Assembly (NCBI GenBank): GCA_020445045.1
Contig: JAGRHI010000110.1
Coordinates: forward strand, 16,308 to 23,831
DNA from: Candidatus Competibacteraceae bacterium
GTDB lineage: Bacteria > Pseudomonadota > Gammaproteobacteria > Competibacterales > Competibacteraceae
DNA: 7,524 nt
Reading direction: 5' to 3'
The notes under the pieces were generated by a model, which was not told the DNA's origin, did not search any database, and saw only the letters and a list, made by a program, of their open reading frames with translations. The translations under genes and the position numbers were made by a program. Positions 1 through 5,324 of the stretch are shown one piece after another (positions within the stretch are counted from its first letter, which is position 1; each line of letters begins with the position of its first letter).

Positions 1-55
1 CGTCGCGCAGGGTGGTGTCGTCGATCATCAGAGTGCGGGGTGTTGCTGCGTTCAT
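1..55 (-). CDS. nifV: NifV homocitrate synthase, N-terminal fragment (runs off the window)
   Basis: Only the first 18 codons are present, reading MNAATPRTLMIDDTTLRD. The segment I-D-D-T-T-L-R-D is the start of the catalytic barrel in the homocitrate synthase/isopropylmalate synthase family, where DTTLRDGEQ carries metal- and substrate-binding residues. NifV condenses acetyl-CoA with 2-oxoglutarate to homocitrate, the organic ligand of FeMo-cofactor. I chose NifV over LeuA or another family member because the gene sits in a nif region and has a sigma-54 promoter and NifA site just upstream. The ATG at 55 is the first ATG after an in-frame stop at 110-112. No clear Shine-Dalgarno precedes it, and a second ATG nine codons in, at 28, is a less likely start. 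The family call is strong; the exact member is inferred from context. Confidence 0.85.
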   Translation of the reverse strand, partial: MNAATPRTLMIDDTTLRD

Positions 56-91
56 GGCAAGGCTCGAAGGAAGTAGTACCGCCAAGGGGCT

Positions 92-107
92 AACAATCCT
101 CGTGCCA
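92..107 (-). promoter_or_regulatory. Sigma-54 (-24/-12) promoter of nifV
   Basis: Read on the minus strand the site is TGGCACGAGGATTGTT. It matches the consensus TGGCAC-N5-TTGCW except that the -12 GC is GT. The GG (106-105) and the -12 pair (94-93) are separated by the required 10 bases. This predicts a transcript start near position 81 and a 26-base leader before the nifV ATG at 55. A NifA-type activator site lies about 80 bp further upstream, as expected for an enhancer-dependent nif promoter. The promoter was found by eye and not tested. Confidence 0.75.
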
Positions 108-188
108 ATTCATGAATATTTTGAAACAATGAGTTACCGGCTAATTCCGACTATTGCGGAGGGTTTCGCACAGATTGAGCGGGAGGGT

Positions 189-204
189 TGTCGGAAAGGC
201 GACA
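189..204 (-). promoter_or_regulatory. NifA upstream activator sequence for nifV
   Basis: Read on the minus strand the site is TGTCGCCTTTCCGACA, a perfect match to the NifA enhancer consensus TGT-N4-T-N5-ACA. It is centred about 115 bp upstream of the predicted nifV start, the usual enhancer distance. The dyad extends one base on each side (TTGTCG/CGACAA, 188-205). The stretch between it and the promoter (roughly 107-150) is A+T-rich, which would suit IHF-assisted looping, but no good IHF consensus is visible. The dyad also lies just past the stop of the ATPase gene, so it could form a small hairpin in that transcript. It has no T-tract, so a terminator role is less likely. Confidence 0.7.
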
Positions 205-218
205 AGCCAAGGACAAGG

Positions 219-1760
219 TTATGGGTCCAGCCGCCGCCACTCGAAGCCGGTCAGATTGCGTTCGGCGCGGCTGAACTCCATGCCGATCAGGGTCACCGGT
301 TGGCCGGTGTATTTCTGATGGTAGCCGCGCGTCTGAATCTGTTCCAGCGCCTGGCCGGGCTCGCTCAGTTCGACCACCTTGAACTCCAGCAGCCAGGCCC
401 GGCCGGCCCAGAGGATCGTCAAATCAATCCGTCCGTGGTTGGTCACATCCTCGGGGATGACCGTCAGCCCCAGGGCGGCGAAATAGCAGTACACGAGGGA
501 GGCCCAATAGCCTTCGTAATCGGCGATGGCGTTGCGGCGGTGCCAGTCGTGCGGAATGGCGGCGAAGAAGGCGTGGAACGCTTGGCGCAATTGCCCGGGG
601 TCATCCGCTTCCAGGGCGGCGAAGATCCGGTCCTGGGTGTGTTCCTTGCGCTGCATGTCCGGCGTCAGCGCATTCAGCAAGGCGTCGCTCAGGCTCATCC
701 GCACTTCCTGGTTGGGATAGCCCAGCCGATATTTGATGCGTCCGCCTTGGTGGATCTTGTCGCGGATCGTCAGGTAGCCGGTCTGGAACAGCAGGGTTTC
801 GGGTTCGATGCAGCCGACATCGAAGCTGCCGAGGAGCGTTTCCCCGGCTTCCAGCCGGTCGAGCGAGGCCAGGTTATAGCGCCGGGTCTTGAGCAGGTTG
901 ATCAGGAAGGTGGGGGTGCCGGTCTCGAACCAGTAACCGCGAAATTCGCGGTTGCGCAGATATAGCAGCACGTCGAAGGGGTTGTAGACCGACTCGCCCA
1001 GAAAATGGTAACCGTTGTACCAGTGCCGCACTTCCGGCAGGTCCACCCCGTCCAGCCAGTCGGCGAAGGTGGTTTCCAATTCGCCCTGGGTATAGCCGCA
1101 TACCGTGGCGAACCGCTCGTCCAGGGTGAGATCTTCCAGATTGTTCAGCCCGGAGAACAGCGAGACCTTGGAGAATTTGCTGACTCCGGTCAGCAGCACG
1201 AAGCGCAACCGGGCGTCCTGACTTTTCAACACCGAGTACAGATTGCGCAACCCTTCCCGCAGTTCCAGCGCCCGCTCCGGCTGATGTAAATGATCCAGAA
1301 TCGGTTTGTCGTATTCGTCCACCAGCACCACCACCCGCTCGCCGGTCGCGGCGTGGAGATTGCGGATCAGGCTGTGCAGACGCAGATGAATCGGTCCGGT
1401 GGCGGGTGGCGTGATCCCATGCGTTTCGGCGCATTCCGCCAGTTGCATCGCCGTCGACGCCGTCAACAAGTCGGTATCGCTCAGTATCCCCTCGCCAAAG
1501 TCCAAACTGATCACCGGAGCATGGCGGCTCCAGTCCCAGTGGTTTTCCAGGTACAGCCCGGCGAACAACTCGCGCTGGCCGGCGAAGGCGGCGGCCAAGG
1601 TGCTGACCAGCAGGCTCTTGCCGAAGCGGCGGGGGCGGGACAGGAAGTAATACTTGCCCTCGTCGGCCATGCGGGCGACCAGCGGGGTCTTGTCGACGTA
1701 GCAATAGCCTTCCTCGCGGATTTCCCGGAAGGTCTGGATGCCGATGGGGAGTTTGTTCAT
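219..1760 (-). CDS. AAA-ATPase-like / PD-(D/E)XK nuclease superfamily protein
   Basis: The protein has 513 residues. The N-terminal half is an AAA-ATPase-like domain: a Walker A of the RPRRFGKS type at residues 42-49 and a Walker B VVVLVDEYD at 143-151. The C-terminal half looks like the PD-(D/E)XK nuclease domain usual in this family (often annotated DUF1703): D446 in GRID, then E459-F-K461, then Q474 and Y480 in the family's Q-x5-Y-like segment. These residues look intact. The biological role of the family is not established; copies are common, often several per genome, and a mobile or defence-related role is only a guess. The ATG at 1760 gives the family's usual start (LPIGIQ.F..IR) but has no visible ribosome-binding site. 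The frame stays open upstream to an ATG at 2060, but that stretch is mostly the neighbouring remnant read out of frame. The gene separates nifV from the rest of the nif genes. Confidence 0.9.
   Translation of the reverse strand: MNKLPIGIQTFREIREEGYCYVDKTPLVARMADEGKYYFLSRPRRFGKSLLVSTLAAAFAGQRELFAGLYLENHWDWSRHAPVISLDFGEGILSDTDLLTASTAMQLAECAETHGITPPATGPIHLRLHSLIRNLHAATGERVVVLVDEYDKPILDHLHQPERALELREGLRNLYSVLKSQDARLRFVLLTGVSKFSKVSLFSGLNNLEDLTLDERFATVCGYTQGELETTFADWLDGVDLPEVRHWYNGYHFLGESVYNPFDVLLYLRNREFRGYWFETGTPTFLINLLKTRRYNLASLDRLEAGETLLGSFDVGCIEPETLLFQTGYLTIRDKIHQGGRIKYRLGYPNQEVRMSLSDALLNALTPDMQRKEHTQDRIFAALEADDPGQLRQAFHAFFAAIPHDWHRRNAIADYEGYWASLVYCYFAALGLTVIPEDVTNHGRIDLTILWAGRAWLLEFKVVELSEPGQALEQIQTRGYHQKYTGQPVTLIGMEFSRAERNLTGFEWRRLDP
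234..302. repeat. Direct repeat, copy A (inside 3' end of the ATPase gene)
   Basis: These 69 bases are identical to 1781-1849. Beyond them similarity continues at about 95% over the first 150 bases, to about 383/1930, and then more weakly to about 416/1964 after a one-base offset. The spacing of 1547 bp is the length of one complete ATPase gene plus a few bases, so recombination between the copies would remove the whole intact gene. Confidence 0.95.
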
Positions 1761-1780
1761 GATTGAAGTTACGGGGTTCT

Positions 1781-1849
1781 CCGCCACTCGAAGCCGGTCA
1801 GATTGCGTTCGGCGCGGCTGAACTCCATGCCGATCAGGGTCACCGGTTG
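1781..1849. repeat. Direct repeat, copy B (inside the gene remnant)
   Basis: Identical over 69 bases to 234-302 and in the same orientation. The first mismatch is at 1850 against 303. On the other side the match stops just before the stop codons, where the two copies differ by a few bases and a 3-base length difference. Confidence 0.95.
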
Positions 1850-1962
1850 ACCGGTGTATTTCTGATGGTAGCCGCGCGCCTGAATCTGTTCCAGTACCCG
1901 GCCCGGCTCGCTCGGTTCGACCAGCTTGAAATTCCAGCAGCCGGATTCGTTGGGTCCAGAGG

Positions 1963-1990
1963 ATGATTGAGTCAATGATTGAGTCAATCA
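1963..1990. repeat. Twelve-base tandem duplication forming an inverted repeat
   Basis: The unit ATGATTGAGTCA occurs twice back to back (1963-1974 and 1975-1986). The second unit with its flank forms a perfect 7-bp inverted repeat, TGATTGA-G-TCAATCA (1976-1990). It lies within the ATPase-gene remnant, where it encodes a doubled I-D-S-I on the minus strand in place of the single I-D-L-T of the intact gene. It is about 120 bp upstream of the VanZ-like gene, so a protein-binding role is possible but unsupported. A slippage duplication is the simplest reading. Confidence 0.7.
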
Positions 1991-2107
1991 AGCCAAATGG
2001 GCAAAATGGCCACGCCGGATCTCCCACCATCGCGCGCCGCGCCGGAATCCGTCCGTGCATTTGGAAACCCGTAATTCACTTTACTCCCGCCATACAGGTC
2101 AATAGAG

Positions 2108-2488
2108 ATGCCGCGACTTCCCTGGCTCCCGCTACCCGTGGCCCGTCTGGCCCTGGCCCTCGCGGTGATCGCGATCATGGTGCTGGCCCTGATGCCGATG
2201 ACCGCCGTGCCGGTGACCACTGCGTGGGATAAACTGGATCATGCCTTGGCGTTTTTCACCCTGGCCCTGCTCGCCGAGCAGGCTTTTCCCGGATGGCCGT
2301 TCTGGCGTGGCTTGACTCTGGGCCTGCTAGCCTACGGAGTGGGGATAGAAATCGCCCAAGGGTTTACGCCGGACCGGGAGGCCAGTCTGTTGGATATGGC
2401 GGCCGATGGCATCGGTATCGCGATTTATGGCGCCGTGCGTCAGTTGACGGCCGCATGGGTTCGTACCGCCACGGTAGGCGGACGATGA
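2108..2488 (+). CDS. VanZ-like family small integral membrane protein
   Basis: The protein has 126 residues. Its hydrophobic segments lie at about 11-31, 45-60, 67-86 and 98-114, consistent with four membrane helices. The VanZ-like pattern is present: D41-K-x-x-H45 at the start of helix 2, E81-x-x-Q84 after helix 3, then R90 and D96 before helix 4. VanZ itself contributes to low-level teicoplanin resistance, but most chromosomal members are of unknown function, so no resistance role is implied. An AGG at 2096-2098 sits nine bases before the ATG. It is the only plus-strand gene here and ends 23 bases from the convergent modG stop, with no clear terminator between them. It has no evident tie to nitrogen fixation. 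Confidence 0.85.
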   Translation: MPRLPWLPLPVARLALALAVIAIMVLALMPMTAVPVTTAWDKLDHALAFFTLALLAEQAFPGWPFWRGLTLGLLAYGVGIEIAQGFTPDREASLLDMAADGIGIAIYGAVRQLTAAWVRTATVGGR

Positions 2489-2511
2489 CACATTCTCGGC
2501 AAAAGGCGCGT

Positions 2512-2940
2512 TTACGACGCCACGCCGAGCATGACGCTGGTGGACTTGAACACGGCAATCGCCTCGACCCCTTCCTTGAGTTCCAGACCGTCGAAGCTTT
2601 GGTTGGTGACGATGGCGGTGACGGTTCCGCCGCCCGGCAACTGGATCGTCACCTCGTCGTTGATCGCGCCCTTCTTGCAGCGAATCACGTTGCCCCGTAA
2701 CTGGTTGCGGGCGCTGAGCTTCAGCGGCGCGGACCCGCTCATGACCATGACCGACGATGCCTTGATCAGCGCGTACACTTCGACGCCGTCGCGGATGCCC
2801 AGACTTTCCAGGCTCTTGGTGGTGACGAGGGCGTCGATTTGGTCGCCGCCGCCGATGTCGACGCTGACCTCGGCGTTGACCGGGCCGATGCGGAGGACGG
2901 TCGCCTGACCTTTGAACTGGTTTCTGGTGCTGATGCGCAT
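2512..2940 (-). CDS. modG: ModG, tandem Mop-domain molybdate-binding protein
   Basis: The protein has 142 residues, the usual ModG length, made of two Mop (TOBE-like) repeats at about 4-68 and 76-140. Each starts with S-x-RNQ-[FL]-x-G (TRNQFKG, ARNQLRG), has a G-x-[IV]-N-x-EV core (19-25, 91-97) and ends in K-[AS]-[ST]-SVM (60-65, 131-137). Such proteins assemble into hexamer- or trimer-like rings that bind molybdate in the cytoplasm and buffer or store it. The ATG at 2940 is preceded by GGAG with 8 bases' spacing; the frame is open further upstream to 3147 but that part has no family character. Lying downstream of the FeMo-cofactor genes on the same strand, it probably helps supply molybdenum for nitrogenase. 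The 128-base gap to fdxB leaves open whether it is in the same transcript. Confidence 0.93.
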   Translation of the reverse strand: MRISTRNQFKGQATVLRIGPVNAEVSVDIGGGDQIDALVTTKSLESLGIRDGVEVYALIKASSVMVMSGSAPLKLSARNQLRGNVIRCKKGAINDEVTIQLPGGGTVTAIVTNQSFDGLELKEGVEAIAVFKSTSVMLGVAS

Positions 2941-3003
2941 CGTCGATCTCCGCGAAAAGTAGGTTGGTTGACAGCCGACGCGCCCGCCGGCGGACAGCCC
3001 GCG

Positions 3004-3024
3004 CGTCCGGCGATTTACCGGACG
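3004..3024 (-). other. Hairpin between fdxB and modG
   Basis: A perfect 7-bp dyad, CGTCCGG / CCGGACG, encloses a 7-base loop. It lies 45 bases past the fdxB stop and is not followed by a T-run on the minus strand, so it is not a standard intrinsic terminator. It may protect or punctuate the transcript. The rest of the 2941-3068 gap shows no clear promoter. Confidence 0.5.
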
Positions 3025-3068
3025 ACGAGCAGTCCGTGGAAACGACGCGCCCGAAGCGAGGCGATGCC

Positions 3069-3386
3069 TTACGCCGCCACCGGCAGCGCTTCGTGGGTAA
3101 AGCAGGCCTTGGGGCAGACCCGCGAACACGCCTCGCAGCCGATGCAATCCATGGGATTGGTCAACGTCATGAACGAGTTGTCGCTGTCGTCGTCGTCATC
3201 GTCGTCATCGTCGTCGAAGTCCACATCGTCCACTGCCCGCTGCACGATGGTCAGCACATCGCGCGGGCAAACTTTGTAGCAGCGGCCGCAGCCGATGCAC
3301 TTGCCTTCGTCCAGCGCGACCGCGAATTGAGGAATCCAGGCGGTTCCTCCGCGAGTGATGCCGGTGATATTGGGTTCCGCGCCCAT
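3069..3386 (-). CDS. fdxB: Nif-specific 2[4Fe-4S] ferredoxin (ferredoxin III type)
   Basis: The protein has 105 residues with two cluster motifs: C30-x-x-C33-x-x-C36-x3-C40-P and C81-x-x-C84-x-x-C87-x3-C91-P. The N-terminus (ITGITRGGTAWIPQF) and the long acidic linker between the motifs are typical of the nif-specific ferredoxin found downstream of nifX, thought to pass electrons to nitrogenase or to cofactor assembly. The linker (51-70) is unusual: D58-D67 is an unbroken run of ten aspartates from a GAC/GAT triplet array, with more acidic residues on both sides. All eight cysteines are intact. AGAGAGG lies six bases before the ATG. The gap to nifX is 74 bases and holds two dyads. Confidence 0.92.
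   Translation of the reverse strand: MGAEPNITGITRGGTAWIPQFAVALDEGKCIGCGRCYKVCPRDVLTIVQRAVDDVDFDDDDDDDDDDSDNSFMTLTNPMDCIGCEACSRVCPKACFTHEALPVAA
3186..3215 (-). repeat. GAC/GAT triplet microsatellite encoding ten aspartates
   Basis: Ten consecutive Asp codons, mostly GAC with interspersed GAT, within the linker of the ferredoxin gene. As an in-frame triplet repeat it could expand or contract by whole codons without breaking the gene. Confidence 0.95.
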
Positions 3387-3413
3387 AAATGACCTCTCTG
3401 TTTATACATGATG

Positions 3414-3461
3414 TCCCGGTACGAGGCGTATGCCCGAACCGGGAACGGTTAGGGAACCGTT
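3414..3461 (-). other. Two adjoining dyads between nifX and fdxB
   Basis: The first dyad, AACGGTT / AACCGTT with a 4-base loop (3444-3461), begins at the last base of the nifX stop codon. The second, TCCCGGT / ACCGGGA with a 17-base loop (3414-3420 and 3438-3444), follows at once; the two share one base, and a smaller CCCG/CGGG fold is an alternative. No T-run follows on the minus strand. They may be RNA processing or stabilising structures that set the amount of ferredoxin relative to NifX. Confidence 0.55.
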
Positions 3462-3886
3462 TATTCCTGCCAGCCTTCCGCCTCCATCGCCTCGAAGCGG
3501 TGAGGGTCGTCGCGTCGCCGGCGCACGCCAGGCAACCACGGCGCCGTTCCAGCCCTGAGCGCGGTTTGCGCCTCGTTCAGCAGGCGCTCGACCGGCATGT
3601 TTTCCTCGACCCGGATCGGTTGCACCCCGACGGCCAGTAACTGCCGGATGGCGGAACCGCCGATCGCCTGGCAGTACACCGCCGCGCAGTCCCGCACCAG
3701 CGCCAGCTTGGTGGTCAGCTTGTCTTCGTGACCGTCTTGCTCCAGGTCGCCGAATTGGGCGAACTCCAGCAGGGTGGCCTGCTGCTCGTTCACCGCATAG
3801 ATGGCCAGGCCGCAAGCGGAGCCAAAGTGTTGGTCCACCCGCTTGCGGTCACTGCTGGCGAAAGCCAGCCTTACGGTCGTCGTCAT
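3461..3886 (-). CDS. nifX: NifX, FeMo-cofactor precursor carrier
   Basis: The protein has 141 residues. RLAFASSD (6-13) followed by DQHFGSA (18-24) and the core VYCQAIGGSAIRQLL (70-84) are characteristic of the NifX/NifB-C-terminal/NafY family that binds NifB-co and FeMo-cofactor precursors and exchanges them with NifEN. The frame is open to an ATG at 3946, but the extra 20 residues overlap the nifN end and have no family character. The start at 3886 gives the standard N-terminus and follows a GAGG with about 8 bases' spacing, 10 bases after the nifN stop. Translational linkage to nifN is likely. The two small conserved genes that often follow nifX in other proteobacteria (NifX-associated proteins) are absent; fdxB comes next. 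Confidence 0.95.
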   Translation of the reverse strand: MTTTVRLAFASSDRKRVDQHFGSACGLAIYAVNEQQATLLEFAQFGDLEQDGHEDKLTTKLALVRDCAAVYCQAIGGSAIRQLLAVGVQPIRVEENMPVERLLNEAQTALRAGTAPWLPGVRRRRDDPHRFEAMEAEGWQE

Positions 3887-3896
3887 CGCCGTTGCC

Positions 3897-5324
3897 TCAG
3901 TGCCACCCGTGACGATCCATAGATGCCGTCGCAGTTTCATATCCATGCTCCTCCGGCCGATGATCGGGTTTTGGGGAATAGAGGGAGTGGTAGGGTGTCA
4001 CCGGTTGCTGATGCGCGCCGAGCAGGCCGTTGGCCAGATCGAACAAGGTTTGCCGGCTACCGCGATAGCCGATCCAAGTGCGCCGGTAAGCGCCGATCTG
4101 GTCGTACAGCGGAAAGCCCATCCGCAGCAGCGGCAGGGTCAGGCGCTGGGCCACGTCCGCCATGTGGGAGTTGCCCAGTAGCAGTTCCGCCTCGTTCCGT
4201 CGCGCCAATTGCTCCAAATCCTCCAGGTCGCCGATATGCACCTGAGCCACCGGAATGCGCTCCAGCACCGCCGTGCGGCAGGAGGTGACCGCCGCCACGA
4301 TTTCCGCGCCGATCTCGATGCCCAGCGCGCAGGCGGCGTGCAGCAGATCGGCGTCGGCGGCGATGGCCAGTCGCGCTTGGCCCAGCAGAAAATGGGTGTC
4401 GAGCATGGCGTCCTGCAATTGCGCGCGCTGCCGCTCCAGCCGCGCCGGCACCGGACAGCCGGCGATACCCGCCAGGGTCATGATCAGGCGGTCGTTTGCC
4501 TCCAGCCCCCACAGATGGTCAAAGCGATGCAGCGGCGTGCCGGTGCGTTGGGCCAGTCGTTCGGCGGCGGGATACAGCGACGCGCCGATGACCAGGGTGG
4601 CGGCGGCGTCGCCCAGGGTGGCGAAGGCGGCGACCGGGGTGCCGCCGGTGGTGAGCGGTGAGAATTCGTCGATGGCCAGATGACCGTCCAGGGAATCGCT
4701 CAAGTCGGGCAGCAGCAGCGGATGCAGATCGAAACTCTCGATCAGCTCCTTCAGCGCTTCCAGGTCGCCCGGCGTCAGGGAAGGCCCGCACAGCACGTTG
4801 ATTTGCCGGGGCCGGTGGCCGGGTTGGACGCCGCTGGCCGTGACGGATGGGGTCCAATGTTCGATCATCGCCTGCACCGCCGCGGCGAAGCCGGATTCCA
4901 GGCCGCCGCTGAAGTCCGGGGTGTTCACCGGCACGATACGGATCGCCCGAAATTCCGGATGGCGTTCGCAGAAGATTTTGAGCACCCGATGGATGTCGGT
5001 GCCTTGCGTTTCGGTCAGGCCGGTGGTCAACAGGCCCACCGCCGCCGGCCGGTGCTTCTCGCACACGGTAACCAGACCTTCGAGCAAGCTGTCGTCCGGA
5101 TTCATGATGCTGCTGATCTGATCCAGCGCGGTGGTTTGCAGCGGGATCGGCTCGCGGAAATGCCGCACGAAGAACACCTTGGCGAAGGCGGCGCAACCTT
5201 GGGCGCCGTGCAGCAGCGGGATGGCGCGATCGAGTCCAAGTATCGCCAAACTAGCGCCCAGCGGTTGGCTGGTCTTCAGCGGACTGACGGACAGGGGTTT
5301 GTTGCGGCGAACGATTTCAGCCAT
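3897..5324 (-). CDS. nifN: NifN, FeMo-cofactor scaffold subunit beta
   Basis: The protein has 475 residues and belongs to the nitrogenase component 1/oxidoreductase family. With NifE it forms the NifEN heterotetramer that receives the NifB product and matures it with molybdenum and homocitrate. The HGAQGCAAF segment places C44 at the position of the NifN ligand of the [4Fe-4S] cluster at the NifEN interface. Other family blocks are FREPIPLQTTA (56-66), GLLTTGLTET (97-106) and MGFPLYDQIGAYRR. The start codon overlaps the nifE end by 8 bases and has a strong GGAGG six bases upstream inside nifE, so translational coupling is likely. The tail after about residue 440 is polar and charged, with no motif I recognise. 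Confidence 0.97.
   Translation of the reverse strand: MAEIVRRNKPLSVSPLKTSQPLGASLAILGLDRAIPLLHGAQGCAAFAKVFFVRHFREPIPLQTTALDQISSIMNPDDSLLEGLVTVCEKHRPAAVGLLTTGLTETQGTDIHRVLKIFCERHPEFRAIRIVPVNTPDFSGGLESGFAAAVQAMIEHWTPSVTASGVQPGHRPRQINVLCGPSLTPGDLEALKELIESFDLHPLLLPDLSDSLDGHLAIDEFSPLTTGGTPVAAFATLGDAAATLVIGASLYPAAERLAQRTGTPLHRFDHLWGLEANDRLIMTLAGIAGCPVPARLERQRAQLQDAMLDTHFLLGQARLAIAADADLLHAACALGIEIGAEIVAAVTSCRTAVLERIPVAQVHIGDLEDLEQLARRNEAELLLGNSHMADVAQRLTLPLLRMGFPLYDQIGAYRRTWIGYRGSRQTLFDLANGLLGAHQQPVTPYHSLYSPKPDHRPEEHGYETATASMDRHGWH

Larger units (their letters stand above)
1769..2057 (-). pseudogene. 3'-terminal remnant of a second AAA-ATPase-like/PD-(D/E)XK gene
   Basis: Reading on the minus strand, 1769-1930 encodes a C-terminus nearly the same as that of the intact gene downstream (KYTGQPVTLIGMEFSRAERN is identical), ending WRRTP instead of WRRLDP. 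One extra base at about 1931-1933 shifts the frame. Upstream of it the other frame reads ILWTQRIRLLEF, which matches ILWAGRAWLLEF of the intact protein. Further upstream, HGRI (2046-2057) matches the HGRI that directly precedes the nuclease aspartate in the intact copy, but about 72 extra in-frame bases intervene, including a 12-bp tandem duplication. No ATPase domain remains. Its stop codon lies 8 bases before the start of the intact gene, so the two were probably tandem paralogues. Homology within 1769-1964 is firm; the extension to 2057 is tentative. Confidence 0.85.

Noticed and set aside
110..150. IHF site between the NifA site and the nifV promoter
   Set aside because: The region is A+T-rich, but the best match to WATCAA-N4-TTR has two mismatches, too weak to annotate.
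188..205. Intrinsic terminator after the ATPase gene
   Set aside because: The 6-bp dyad has no following T-run, and the perfect NifA consensus at enhancer distance from a sigma-54 promoter explains it better.
12..965. A 317-codon plus-strand open frame
   Set aside because: It is antisense to the ATPase gene and the nifV control region; its sequence is the complement of conserved motifs on the minus strand.
1761..2060. A 100-residue N-terminal extension of the ATPase gene from an ATG at 2060
   Set aside because: Most of this stretch is the neighbouring 3' remnant read in a shifted frame, and the family's normal start begins at the ATG at 1760.
2941..3147. Upstream start of modG adding 69 residues
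   Set aside because: The extension overlaps the fdxB end, has no Mop features, and the ATG at 2940 gives the standard 142-residue protein with a GGAG upstream.
3896..3910. A second sigma-54 promoter before nifX, from a TGGCAC on the minus strand
   Set aside because: There is no TTGC-like -12 element at the required distance, and the bases encode the end of NifN.
3887..3946. Upstream start of nifX at 3946
   Set aside because: It adds 20 residues that overlap the nifN end and are unlike any NifX N-terminus; the start at 3886 has better spacing to a ribosome-binding site.
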